This document shows positions 10,897-23,004 of a stretch of DNA of 64,000 bases, one piece after another (position 1 is the first letter of the stretch; the number at the start of each line of letters is the position of its first letter). Under the pieces are notes generated by a model. That model ran no database searches, was not told where the DNA came from, and saw nothing but the letters and a program-made list of their open reading frames with translations. The stretch comes from Escallonia rubra (lineage: Eukaryota > Streptophyta > Magnoliopsida > Escalloniales > Escalloniaceae), in NCBI GenBank assembly GCA_033065855.1, contig JAVXUO010001396.1, forward strand, positions 52,501 through 116,500, in the 5' to 3' direction. The translations under genes and the position numbers were made by a program.

Positions 10897-13119
10897 TCAA
10901 ACTATCATTAAATGTGGACATAATTTTTCAAAGGATATGCGAGCAATAAAAATAAATGGCTGGTATGTATATGAGGAATGAATATCATGTTCGCCTTTGA
11001 TGCGTGACACTAATTGTCCGACCTCGGCATGCCCTACAAGTTCGATTAGGGTATCCATGCACCCTTGTTCTTCCCTCTCTTCTTCCTCCATTATGTCAAA
11101 CTATTCATGTTGTCTAGCAAGATAAACATGAAATGAGAGGGACACATGTTGATCTTCACCACTTTGCAAGGGTTATGTTGGTGCTCTCTAATCCGAAGCA
11201 GATTCGTGTAGGTGTCCATGACAAAATTGGCAAGATTTGTGTCCGGCCAACATCTTGATATCCTCGTGACCTATGTAATATGAACCGACCACGTTCATAA
11301 TAGGGAATTCTACTGTAGCCTTCGGCTAAGTCACGAAGTAATGCTCGCCAATCCAATCTCGCTTGGTCGGCCTCAGAACCTTTGTCGGTTTTCCTTTGTC
11401 AAACCAGATCAGTGGGCGCTCCTGAGGAGTTACTTGGGTCACCTAACTCTGGGGCTAAGAACTATAAGTGTCAACCAACAAGCCAGCAGACGACTCCCCA
11501 TGGTAACCCCGATACACATTACAGGAGTTGCGGACTTCAGTCTTGTACCTCTCAATGGACTTCTTGATATTTGTCAGGGGCGTGCTCGACAAACCAGTCA
11601 AACCCCTCCAACTGCTTGAACACTTCACTGCCCACGTCAACCTAAGAAAATGGATGGAAAATATGAATAATTCAACCACATTGCAAGCATGCTCGACAAA
11701 CCAGTAAAATAATAACTGTAGCAGAAGAAAAATACTTACAATGTTCAAAGCCCACATGTGGCCTATACAATGTCCTCTTTGCATGTAAAGGGCGATTTTT
11801 CCTCGTGCACGTCACTTTGAGAAACCATTCTATGTACTCCTTGATACTAGTGCCAAGGTTCATCGATAGAAGGCTATCGTACATATCTTGCCATATGTTC
11901 CACCGGTGTACCTTGTCGCGCAACATATCGAAGCCACCAGGTTGGTCGAAGTTCAGCCATCTGCCTTTCTTATATGGCCGTATATCTACAGCGGGTTTCG
12001 GTATCCCTTGCAGACGTCCAGCTTGCCTCAATGTGCGGCATTTGGAACTTACATGTCTCAAAATGAATGAGCGGCACCTGAATCAAACTGCCAGCACATA
12101 CGACACAAGAAGAAGCCAACTCTACTGATCCAACCATTGCATCACTTTGGAGTAGGGCTGCCACTTGACCTGTGATGCCTCTAATATTTCCAGCTCCCCC
12201 TGATAAAACTTCAAGTGTTGATGGGAGTCTACCATTCTCTTCTTACTGGGCGTATGGGGGAAAATATGCTCACATGCTAATAACCTAGGCCACGTCAATT
12301 CAGAATCATCTCATGGCAGGGGACGACACGTGGGTAGCCTTTGATAAGACCAAATGTGAAGTCAAACATTTTATAAAATTAGTAAGCAAACAAGAAAGTA
12401 TTGACATGTCAACCAAAAATATAAATACTCATACTTGTAATAAAGTCAAGCAGGTGGCAATTGACTTGGCACCCTTCCTCGTGACTTTATGCAGTGCTCG
12501 ATACAGGTGCGCAAGTATAGCTGACCTCCACGAATACGACTGAACCTCCTCAAGTTCATCCTAGAACATCATATACTTCGGATGCACCGTGCTATTCGAA
12601 TGCGTCAGAAACAATACATCTCCAATAATGTACAACAAGAACACTTTTGTATACGTGTCTAAATCATGGGGAGCGTAATCATTAGGTAACACACTATACT
12701 GCCCTCTCAGCCAGGTAAGCTTGATGTCATTTGATGTAATGGCTTCGGGTGGAATTCCCGAAAAATATTGCTTAGCTATAAGTTGAGCTACTGTTGTGGA
12801 CGCCCTACTCAAAGTAATGAAAGTAAAGTGTGTTTGTCTCGCTCCTCCATCACTCAACTAGAAAGGATATAAGGCACTCGTCGCGCCAAGACCAATAAAG
12901 GAGGACAGTAAACAAACAAAAACCTTGCCGATTTAGTATAAGTTGTTACTCATTTAGTATAAGTTGTTACTCCTCGTTTAGTATCCACTATTGAAGGTGA
13001 CTCGTGTTTTGAGAATTGTTTCTAAAATATCTCTTCCACACCTTCAAATATATCTCTCACGACGTGGTCATCATTGTCGTAAAGGATCGATTGATCATAA
13101 GGCCCGGGATTAAACTTCA
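10897..13119 (-). pseudogene. Plant mobile domain (PMD) gene relic (element A)
   Basis: The minus strand begins at ATG 13119 with MKFNPGPYDQSILY, the start typical of transposon-borne PMD proteins (often annotated 'serine/threonine-protein phosphatase 7 long form homolog'). Pieces of the PMD fold follow at 12561-12857 (DIKLTWLRGQYSVLPND, TYTKVFLLYIIGDVLFL), then RQAGRLQGIPKPAVDIRPYK and SIKEYIEWFLKVTC at 11672-12061. A C-terminal part near 11156-11600 follows and then an acidic tail. Frameshifts and stops separate the pieces, so it is a pseudogene. The PMD is known from MAIN/MAIL1 proteins and from plant transposons; its biochemical role here is unknown. Confidence 0.75.
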
Positions 13120-13289
13120 TATCTTTAACAAGAACACATGATTGTAAACCAACTTAGCGTGCTTACTATTTACATTTCAAATCTAAAACAAGAATACATA
13201 ATTTAAAATCAACTTACCATGCATACCTTTTACATTTTAAAAAGGGTAATACTAACTAAAAAAAATAGTTAAGATAATTGAAGTTCAAA

Positions 13290-13690
13290 TTCCAATCCTA
13301 CAAAGCCCCGATTTTAAAGCCTAGAAAAGAGCCCTAACTGTGAAACCATATTTAAGCCCTAATTTTGAAACCCTAGAAAAGCCCAATTTTGAAAATTTGA
13401 ATCCCTAAAAGCCCTAATCTCAAACCCTAATTTCGAAGCATAAAAAAGCCCTAATTTTGAATCCCAAGAAAATCCTAATTTCAAAACCTAATAACCACTA
13501 ATTTGAATCCCTAGTTTCAATCCATACATAAAATTGTAATTTCGAACCTATAAAGGCCTAATCACCTTCTCCTAATATCAAAACCTAAAAAAGCCCTAAT
13601 TTCAATCCCTAAGAAAAGCCTAATTTCAATTTATAGAACAGACATAATTCAAAACCTAAAATAAACATAAATTGAAACCTAAAGAAGCTA
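13290..13690 (-). repeat. Degenerate CCCTAA-type repeats in the PMD leader of element A
   Basis: Around twenty copies of loose CCCTAATTT/CCCTAGAAAAG words occur at irregular spacing just upstream of the PMD start. They resemble telo-box-like leader sequence rather than true telomere repeat, because the period and sequence vary. A GA microsatellite follows at about 13869-13896. Confidence 0.5.
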
Positions 13691-13865
13691 GAATTCATGA
13701 AAGCAACATAGATCTATGGAAGAAAACTCGAAATACTAAGTTGTTTCGAAATGAATCTAGACAAGAAATTTTCTCCACCAATCTTCTATCGTTCTTCCAC
13801 TATTTCTCTAACTACTCTTTATCGATCTTCTAGTGTGGGAGAAGAGCTTGTGTTATGGTAAAAAT

Positions 13866-13896
<31 letters not shown>

Positions 13897-13969
13897 AGTC
13901 AAAAGAAAAGAGTGGGTATTAAGTCTGGCCCGTCTAACCCTATTAAGTGTAGCGGTTAGGAGTGTGGGT

Positions 13970-14606
<637 letters not shown>

Positions 14607-15295
14607 TTTTGTACGTTTATTTATGTACACGTCACATCTGTCCCCAACACTGTCTGCCATACAGTATCGTGGACAATTTGCACCTATACCCAAAAGTTTC
14701 CTAATTCTCAGCTCTTTTTGCATTTTCATCCCCTTGGGATTCACTTGCTTCCATTTTCAACTCCTTTCAAGCTTCGAGTAACACTTGCTTCAAGCTTCAC
14801 TCAAACAAGGTAAGTTTATGAATGGCGAACTTTTCTTTATGGATTGAATGATAAAGTATAATTTTTTTTTGGATGAATATATAGATTTTTTTGGGTTTAT
14901 GTTTGTTGGGATTTATCACTCTATTCATCAAAGTAATTTTAATTTGTGATGTTCAAGAAATTAATTTGTTAACTTCAAATAAATTTATTATAGATAAATT
15001 CAAATTTTTTGACTGTCGTTAACTTCAAAAAATTTATTATAGTTAATTTTGAATTTTTGGAGATTATGTTTGTTGTATTTTGGCATAATGAATTTGTTTA
15101 TTTATCTTAGTAATTTTAATTTGCTATGTTCAATAAATTAATAATTGTTAAATTGGAGACACTTTTGAGATTATGTTTGGTATATTTGTCATCCTAAATT
15201 GGTCTATTCATCAAGGTAATTTTGATTTGATATGTTCAAGAAATGTCATTTGATAGTTAAGCATAATCTATTTCTACACAGGTCTTGTTTCACAA

Positions 15296-17574
15296 TGTCT
15301 GATTTCGTGTCGAGCTCCAACACCCCCATAGATGCTAGTGATCCGTATCTAGGACGAACATTTCAAACATTGGAAGAAGCCAAATAATGTTTTCGAGTAT
15401 TTATTGAGGGTTGGTTTTGGCACTAGAATAAAGACTACAAGAACAAGCAACATAACAAAAAAAATGTGCTCTCGCTTATACAAGTGTCATAGAGGCATAA
15501 ACCCACTACAAAATGAGACACACGTAGGCAATGATGACAGTGATGAAGAAATATGATATTTGCGTAGAAGATGGGACTGCTTTGCGCGCATGAATTGTCA
15601 GGTCAAGATGTTCGTAAGCCATAAACCCAAGCAAGATCATTGGCTTATTACTGGCTTGGTACTGGCACACAATCACCCGTTAGTAACCCCTTCTAAGGTA
15701 AGTCAAATGCATCAACACAAGAAGATGGGTAAGGTCGCAAGGAGCCTGATTCATAAAATGAGCAATGCGCGGCTAGGACCTACCGACATGATTAATGTTC
15801 TTGCTGAACAGGCTGGAGGAATTCAGAATCTAAATGTTAACACGACAGACGTTCGTAACGTGGTCTGAACCCAAAGATGAGCCGCGTATGACCTCAATGA
15901 TGCTCAATTCACAATGAGCCTATTGAAGTGGATGCAGATGGAGGACCCGCAGTTTACCTTCGATTATAAACTTGACGACGAGCATCGAGTTAGAACAATT
16001 TTTTGGGTCGACGATCGTTCGAGGCTAGCTTATAAGCATTTTGGGGATGTCGTGACTTTCGATACCACATACCGTACCAACAAGTACTCGATGTCGTTCG
16101 CTCCTTTCACGAGTGTCAATCATCATTATCACTCCATCCTGTTCGGGTTCGCCTTGTTAAGGGACGAGAGCGAGAGTTCTTTTGTATGGTTGTTTAGGGC
16201 GTGGCTGGAAGCCATGAACAACAAAGAACCCAAAGTTATCATCACCGATCAAGATTTGGCAATAAGAAGGCTATTGCTACCGTCTTCCCAGAAACTCGAC
16301 ACAACTTGTGCACTTGGCACATAAGCAACAAATATCCTGAACGTCTACATCACGTGTATGCAAAGTATCCAAACTTTAAACATGATTTTGAAAAGTGTGT
16401 TAATAAGTCGTTAACGATTGAGGAATTTGAGGAGAGGTGGGAAAAGCTTGTTGAAGATTATTCATTGCAAGACAACGAGTGGTTCCAGCACTTGTACGAG
16501 CTCAAAGGGCAATGGATTGGCATTTACACGAGGAGGTATTTTTTGCGGGCATGAAAATGACAGGCAAGAGTGAATCTATGAATGCCACGTTCGATAGTTA
16601 TGTGGGTACAACTACCAATTTGAAGAGTCTCGTCACATCCGCACAAAAAGCAGTTGCCTCATTATTCGTGAAAGAAAGGGCTGCAGACTTTGCAATCACG
16701 TACAAACAAAGAAGAAGGTTGGTTGAGACCCAGCTGGAGCTGAACGGTGCAAAAGTCTATACGAACGAGATCTTCATGCTATACCAAGTGGAGCTACGAA
16801 AATCGGGACAATACTGTATAAACAAGGTAGCAGAAAAGTCTACGTGTGAGTACAATGTTTATTCACTCGTGAATGACCTCGTCCCTGTGAAGCTGTGCAG
16901 AATGTATACGGTGAGCCATGACACATTGATGGATTCGATGACATGTATTTGTAAGAAGTTTGAGTTTCATGACATCCTGTGTTGACACATTCTACGATTT
17001 TTCACCCAGAAGAATATCAGGACAATCCCCGATAAATATGTCCTGCCCCGGTGGACAAAATGTGCAAACAGGGTGCATGGTACCATTGCCTTTCCAGAGC
17101 ACCCGTATACTGACTTTGAAGAATCAGAGATGTTGCAGTATAATCATCTGGTGACAATGTTTACCCATTTGTCCGTAAAAGGTTCTGCTACAATGGCCGG
17201 ATATAAACATCTTCTCCAGCAGCAAGAGCCCATCATCGACTAGTTGGAAGTAGCTTCAGTCAGCAATACGGTTGACACTAAGCCTACAACGGGATCAGAA
17301 GATGATGAGCCGAGAGAGGAAGACGAGAATGATATCTGGCCTTTGGATCCAATTATATCGCAAACGAAAGGCCGCAAGAGATCTACGCGGATTAAGAGAT
17401 CTATTGAACAAGCAACTCAACCTAAAAAACTGAGAAAGTATGCATTGTGCAAAAAATGACCGACCATGACAAGCGGAACCATTACAAGGCATTGAGGATA
17501 AGTCCAGGGGTTTGCAAGACGAGAAAGAAGATGACGCCGAAGATGAGGAAGAAGAAGATGCAGTGGACCTTTAG
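15296..17574 (+). pseudogene. FAR1/FHY3-like MULE transposase relic (element B)
   Basis: The frame starts MSDFVSSSNTPIDASDPYLG. The FAR1 DNA-binding region shows RMNCQVKMFVSHK and LVLAHNHPLVTPSK (the HNH part of its zinc-binding fold). The MULE core shows FGDVVTFDTTYRTNKYS (first Asp), LLRDESESSFVWLFRAW and KVIITDQDLAI (second Asp), then CTWHISNKYPERLHHVY and ESMNATFDSYVG. The SWIM finger reads CICKKFEFHDILC, stop, HI: the residue before His is a TGA stop that a CGA codon would give by one C-to-T change at a CpG. The tail is acidic and ends EEEDAVDL at 17574. It carries several stops and frameshifts (after LAIRR near 16270, for instance). It is better preserved than the copy in element A and shares blocks such as CTWHISNKYPERLH with it. 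Confidence 0.88.
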
Positions 17575-17703
17575 TCTAATAAATTTTTCTTGTAATAATC
17601 TTTTATAAGCCATCAAGTCTGTTTGACTTTTGTAATAATTTTTTTGTAATTTTTGTCTAATAATATTTTGTGAGCCATCAAATCTAAGTTACTCTTTTTT
17701 TTT

Positions 17704-18735
17704 CTGCGCTGTCCGTTACACAGTGTCGCGGACGGTGCAGCAGAAACTTTTTTGGTATATTCTGCTCCTTCTGCTACATAGTGTAGCGGACGGCGCAGCA
17801 GAACTCTCAATTTCAATACTTAATTTTTTTTTGGTTTTCTGGGCGTTCGCTACACTATGCAGCGGACGATGCATCATAAATTTTTTGGTTTTATGGCCGT
17901 CCGCTAGATAGTATAACGGACAGCGCAACAGAAACTCTAAAGTACAACTTTTAGAAATTTTTTGGTTTTCTGGCGTCCGCTGCATATATAGCGGACCGCA
18001 CAGCAGAAGCTCTCAACTTCTACTTATAAATTTTTTAGTTTTATGGCCGTCCACTACACTATGTAGCGGACGGTGCAGCAAAAACTCTAAAGTTCAACAC
18101 TTAGAAAAGTTTTGGTTTTCTAGGCGTCCGCTGCATAGTATAGTGGACGGCGCATCAGAAACTCTCAACTTTATCACTTAGAATTTTTTGGTTTTATGGC
18201 CGTCCGCTACACCATGTAGCAGACGGCGCAGCAGAAACTCTTAAAATTTTTTGGTTTTATGGCCGTCCGCTACACCATGTAGCAGACGGCGCAGCAGAAA
18301 CTCTTAAAATTTTTTGGTTTTATGGCCGTCCGCTACACCATGTAGCAGACGGCGCAGCAGAAACTCTTAAAATTTTTTGATTTTATGGTCGTCCGCAACA
18401 CTATGTAGCGGACGGCGCAGCAGAAACTCTAAAGTTCAACACTTAGAAATTGTTTGGTTTTCTAGGCGTCCGCTACATAGTATAGTGGACGGCGTAGCAA
18501 ACACTCTTAATTTCAATACTTGGAAATTTTTTGGTTTTATGGCCGTTCGCTACACTATGTAGCGAACGGCGTAGTAGAAACTCTCAACTTCAACATTTAG
18601 AAAAAAATTTTGTTTTATGGCCGTCCGCAACACTATGTAGCGGACGGCGCAGCAGAAACTCTCAACTTCAACACTTAGAAATTTTTTAATTTTATGGCCG
18701 TCCGCTACACTATGTAGCGGACGATGCAGCATTTA
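17704..18735. repeat. Tandem array of about 15 palindromes, element B
   Basis: Units of about 63-78 bp each carry a palindrome near CCGCTACACTATGTAGCGG, followed by a GGCGCAGCAGAAACTCT-like stretch and a T-rich spacer. Two unit types alternate (TTTTATGGCCGTCC... and TTTTCTAGGCGTCC...), suggesting a two-unit higher-order repeat. Three neighbouring units (about 18193-18380) are nearly identical, so amplification was recent there. The same palindrome occurs three times in each TIR. The array lies between the convergent 3' ends of the FAR1 and Ulp1 relics. It may be a cluster of transposase-binding sites, but that is inference. Confidence 0.9.
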
Positions 18736-19008
18736 CAATTTATAGGACTTACCCCCATTTTGTTTCCCACCATTCAACCATTCTCAATGAGAGCAAAAAA
18801 ACCACACAAAAGAATGCTATCTCAAATCAAATGAAAAACCACAACACAAATCAAATCAATGACTCAAAATAAAAATGCCTTAGCTTTATTAAAAATTGGC
18901 GTTTCGAATGTTACAATGTCAACCGGGGGCCTCATCTTGAGCCGAATTCTCATCGTTAGACGGATTTTCAATAAATCTAACCGCTCTAGGCCGACCTTTC
19001 ATAATTTG

Positions 19009-19791
19009 TCAACCTATCCTATATCTAAAGCCTTCTATGCATTCCGCGCTCCAGACGGCCGCCTTGAGGCTCTCACGTCGACAAATATAATCCATGTACA
19101 CGCAGACGAAGACGCCATAGTCCGAAGTATTAGCTTGCTTGGGCCTCTTCCTCTTCAATCGGAATTGAAGCTTTGGCCGCGCCGGTACTTTTACATCACA
19201 GATAGAGTGGACCATGGCACAAACAGATTCTGCGATTAACAGAAAACGGCGTAAGTTCACGTTAAAAAACATTTACAATAGGCAAGTTACAATAAGCATT
19301 AAACAACAATCGTAAGATTACCATAACATTCAACTGGGGTTTGAAAAGTCGCAACACAAACATCTCTTTGGTATCGTCGTGGAGACTGTCGAGGATTGAT
19401 ACGACCATATGAGTTGGTTCATAGCAAACCAAGTACCAGTGGTTTTCCCTGCAAAATGGTATTAGAAACACGTCGGCAACTCTTGTGCTCACTGGACTAT
19501 CGCTAGTAAGATACGCTCGTAGGTTATAGGACGGTCTCCACTGGCTCAAGGTTCTCTTCCCCCTTCGGGCGACCCACTCACGCCATTCAGATACTAGGAT
19601 GCCATGAAAAAAACATCCAACAAAAAAATGCACGGATACTCATTCGGCCGTTCCTTACTCTTTCGCTTCAGAATCTCCACGTAGTACGAGATGACACTGT
19701 CCATCAACCAATCCCCTAGAGCCAGGGATGACATTTTTCCCCATGAGCAACAGTGATCCATGTTATTCAGGTGATCCACACTATATGACAC
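19009..19791 (-). pseudogene. Ulp1-like C48 protease relic with catalytic Cys changed to Tyr (element B)
   Basis: The minus strand reads LGDWLMDSVISYYVEILKRK (entry strand of the Ulp1 fold), then VFLIPFCRENHWYLVCYEP (catalytic His in NHW), VSILDSLHDD (catalytic Asp), and QANTSDYGVFVCVYMDYIC (conserved Gln). The residue expected to be the nucleophilic Cys is Tyr, codon TAT at 19117-19119, one G-to-A change from TGT. A frameshift lies in a T-run near 19615-19633, and another break lies near 19260. A working copy would be a deSUMOylase-like protease. The gene follows PMD on the same strand and could once have been its C-terminal part. Confidence 0.8.
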
Positions 19792-19817
19792 TTTGTCTCA
19801 GGGGGGCCCCACTACAA

Positions 19818-22006
19818 TTACGACCTTAGATTAGTTGGCGTTTTTCCTACTTTAGGGGCTTCAATGGGTGCCCTTTCCGATAAGCGGGGGGTTGACAGGG
19901 GGATATTGCCCTCCTCTAGGGGGTCGACAGGGGGATATCTGCCTCCGGGGGATTCAGTCGGCTGATATTGCCCTCTGGGGGGGTCAACCGGGGGATATTG
20001 CCTTTGGGGGCGCCAGAGGGTCCCACCCATGGGAAGATGGGTAGTGTCTCGGAGAGACTGATGTTTCTGAAACCCCAGTCTTGCATGACTTGACTCTGAG
20101 AGAAGGGTAGGGGTTTCAAGTCCCGAAACAAAGAGAACGAGAGGACATTGTAATCGTCCCACACCGCTTGAGCCTATCTCATGGTGTTTGGCGGTCCCCA
20201 ATCACCACTCATTCTCATTACAGAGGGACCACCAACTCCCTCACTTACCCCCGAAGTCTATCCCAAAATTCCCGCAGCCAAACGCCAACGCATCAGCCTA
20301 TTGGCGAAGATCCTCGTCCATTGCATCCACCAGATCCTTCTGTTCACTCAACTACTAAAAGAAGGCGAGCGAGGCATTAACCTACATCCAAAGAGATAAT
20401 AAGTAACTTTAAACACTCTTAGAATCATCAAATTTGATTACAAGCACTCGTTGGGCAACTTACGAGATCGTATGCCATACGCTCATCGATCTGACCCCTA
20501 GGGTGGTACTTCTCCCTGCGTTCAAACCTTACTAGGGCTACTATCCTCTGTGTGATGCGATAGTACCACTCATTGTACTGTTTGATGCTGATCACGGGGT
20601 CAAGCTTTTGACACAATGGCCGCCAACGTGTCCTGCCAGGAATTCCAAACCTTAATTTCTCATGTGCACAAGTCGTGCGCATTCGCCTTGCCAAACCGTC
20701 TGACACCCGGTGGGTTCTTGTTAACCCTCATATCTAGGGCATCAGCTGGTAACCCCTGAAGGCAGTCAAAATGGCGCATTGTGCGATCTAGCAGCTACCA
20801 CTCTGCGACCGCGAAGTGGATCAGAGGTGTGTGTTGCAACCTAGAGAGCGTGAAGATGAACAATTCTCCCACCTGTCGTGCCAAACATTTGTACAGTGCC
20901 CAACGCATTTGGCCTAGAGATAGCGAGTCGAACTCCCCTCGATAGTACGTAATGTTGTAATGGGGATCGTCTCTCCTTGTGTAGTGGCTCTCCTTCCAGC
21001 TGTACTCCCAAGCGCACAACCGAGGCCACACATTATCGGTTCCGTCCCTACGCCTGGGTGCGCCGGTAGTAAAGTGTTCATAAAACCATACCTGAGAACA
21101 AAGACAAATTATATATAGTATCGTCAAAATTTATTATCGATTCAACAAAAAATAAAACTGATAACATAATCAAGATTTATATGATGTACCTGCAATAGCG
21201 AGAGACATGCACATATAGCTTTGGAGTCGGGCCTCGTTGCCTTGTGCAATGTTCGGTACAAGAACACAAGAGTTGCTGCACCCCAGGCATAATCCCCAAC
21301 CTCCCGCATGTTACCCACAATGGTAAATATTTGACGCGGACCATATTCTTCGGCGTCGTTGGGAATAGAATTGCCCTCATCACCCACAAGAGGAAGGCCT
21401 GTGTGTACAGCACAAACATCTCATCCGTGTAGTTTTTCGACAGAACCTTGTAGGTATCTAGTAACCACTTCAACTTTATATCACCAATGTTAAATTGATC
21501 CTCAGGTATCGAAGTAAAGAAGTTCCTAGCAGTTCTCTTATTCATTGCTTCCGACGGAGGAGCAATTACCCGCCGCCTCGTCACCGGTAATCCTAAGATG
21601 AACCCTACATCTTCTAGGGTAATTGTCATCTCTCTGAGAGGGAAGTAAAACGTATTCGTTTCACTTCTCCACCTTTCAACAAGGACACTTAGTAAGTGCC
21701 GGTCAAGGTGTTGAAAGATCTGCCCATGCGTGAAAATCCCAAACCCAATTCCACGCAGTAATCTTTTCTGGTATTTGTTCAATTTTCAGGCTTTGAAATT
21801 ATCGGATACTTCTACTATGTTGAGAAGTGCTCTTTCTTATGAATTAATAAATATAATTTAAGCAAAGCAAATGGTATACAATGTTCATGAGAATAAGAAA
21901 GTTGATAAAATAAGTAATTTACTCCACCATCCCATAGGAGCGTATTGATATAGTTTGCTTGGTAGTATAATACGGAGGGATCTTCTGGTCCAGGGTTAAA
22001 ATCCAT
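19818..22006 (-). pseudogene. Plant mobile domain (PMD) gene relic (element B)
   Basis: The start MDFNPGPEDPSVLYYQ at 22006 is followed by an intron-like break and then a long PMD segment at 21177-21790 (LLRGIGFGIFTHGQIFQHLD, MTITLEDVGFILGLPV, DIKLKWLLDTYKVLSKNYTD, YTQAFLLWVMRAILFPT). A frameshift near 21320 leads to VGNMREVGDYAWGAATLVFL and YRTLHKATRPDSKAI. Then come YEHFTTGAPRRRD (20795-21100) and a degraded end at 20428-20790. Downstream, 19818-20160 encodes a Pro-rich linker. The order matches element A. Frameshifts make it non-functional. The function of transposon PMDs is not established. Confidence 0.8.
19870..20030 (-). repeat. Pro-rich linker repeats between PMD and Ulp1
   Basis: The plus strand shows five loose repeats of GGGGGATATTGCC/GGGTCGACAGG units of 30-35 bp. 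On the minus strand they read as YPPVDPP-, YQPTESP- and YPPVDP-type peptides. The stretch is GC-rich compared with its surroundings. Confidence 0.65.
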
Positions 22007-22154
22007 TTTTTACAACTGAAATTATGAAAAAACGGTAAGTTTGGAAGCTTTTATCAAACGCTCGCAAACATACAACGCTAGCACATGCATAATACATATA
22101 ACGCTAGCGCATGCATAATATATACAACGCTAGCATGTGCTCACATAAGTTCAC

Positions 22155-22181
22155 ATCCTGGCACACACACACACATATGTG

Positions 22182-22230
<49 letters not shown>

Positions 22231-22255
22231 TTATATATATAGCAATCGAATTCCG

Positions 22256-22310
<55 letters not shown>
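22155..22310. repeat. Compound AC/TA/TG microsatellites inside element B
   Basis: Alternating (CA)n, (TA)n and (TG)n runs are followed by (AT)n at about 22257-22308. They lie between the PMD start and the right TIR, after three repeats of ATACAACGCTAGC-like words at 22060-22135. Confidence 0.9.
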
Positions 22311-22699
22311 ACAAACTCTAGCACATGCTCAATACATAATCAAAATCGTGCATAAAACGCAATACTCATCACAATGCTAGATTATGAACAAATAAATGAT
22401 TGGTTTTGTGAACTTACGTGATCAATTAGAAGATTAAAGGACTTCTTGGAAAGAAATTTTGCAGATCTGCTTGCCAACACCGCTAGAAAATTTGGTGAGT
22501 AGAAAGAACGGATAAGAGTTTCGAAGTTATGTTTTTGTGTATATACATGGAACGTTCGCAACTTAATGTAGCGAACAGTGTTTGCTCGTCCGCTACACTG
22601 TGTAGCGGACAGTTTTTGTATAAATAACATCCGCTACATAATGTAGCGGACGAGGTGGATAAGGACAAAGTAACAGTCGTAACAGTCGTGGGGGAACAA

Positions 22700-22990
22700 A
22701 ACCGATGCGACATTGACTGACATGTGTCAGTCAAAAGTCGTCCGCTACATTGTGTAGCAGACTGATTTTTTACTGTCACATGTCAGGACAAAAAAGTTGT
22801 CCGCTACACAGTGTAGCTGATGAGGAGGATGGGCAATATGGTAAAAAGAACCGTCCGCTACACTATGTGGCGGACAACTGACAGCTTTTGAAAAAAAAAA
22901 GATCTGGGCCGCCCATCCTGAAAGGATGGACAGCCAGATCGCACTTGCAACTTCTCCTATTTTGCTAGCACTATCAACGGATCAGCTCCA
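22700..22990 (-). repeat. Right TIR of element B
   Basis: It is the inverted partner of 14319-14606. Three palindromes lie at about 22739, 22799 and 22854, and three further ones just inside at about 22553-22651. Confidence 0.88.
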
Positions 22991-23004
22991 TATATAGGTG
23001 TGTG

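Noticed and set aside
13290..13690. Interstitial telomere repeat
   Set aside because: The words are too irregular in period and sequence to be (CCCTAAA)n.
17704..18735. CRISPR-like array
   Set aside because: The units are palindromic repeats with repeated, not unique, spacers inside a plant transposon, and no cas genes are present. They fit a satellite-like array.
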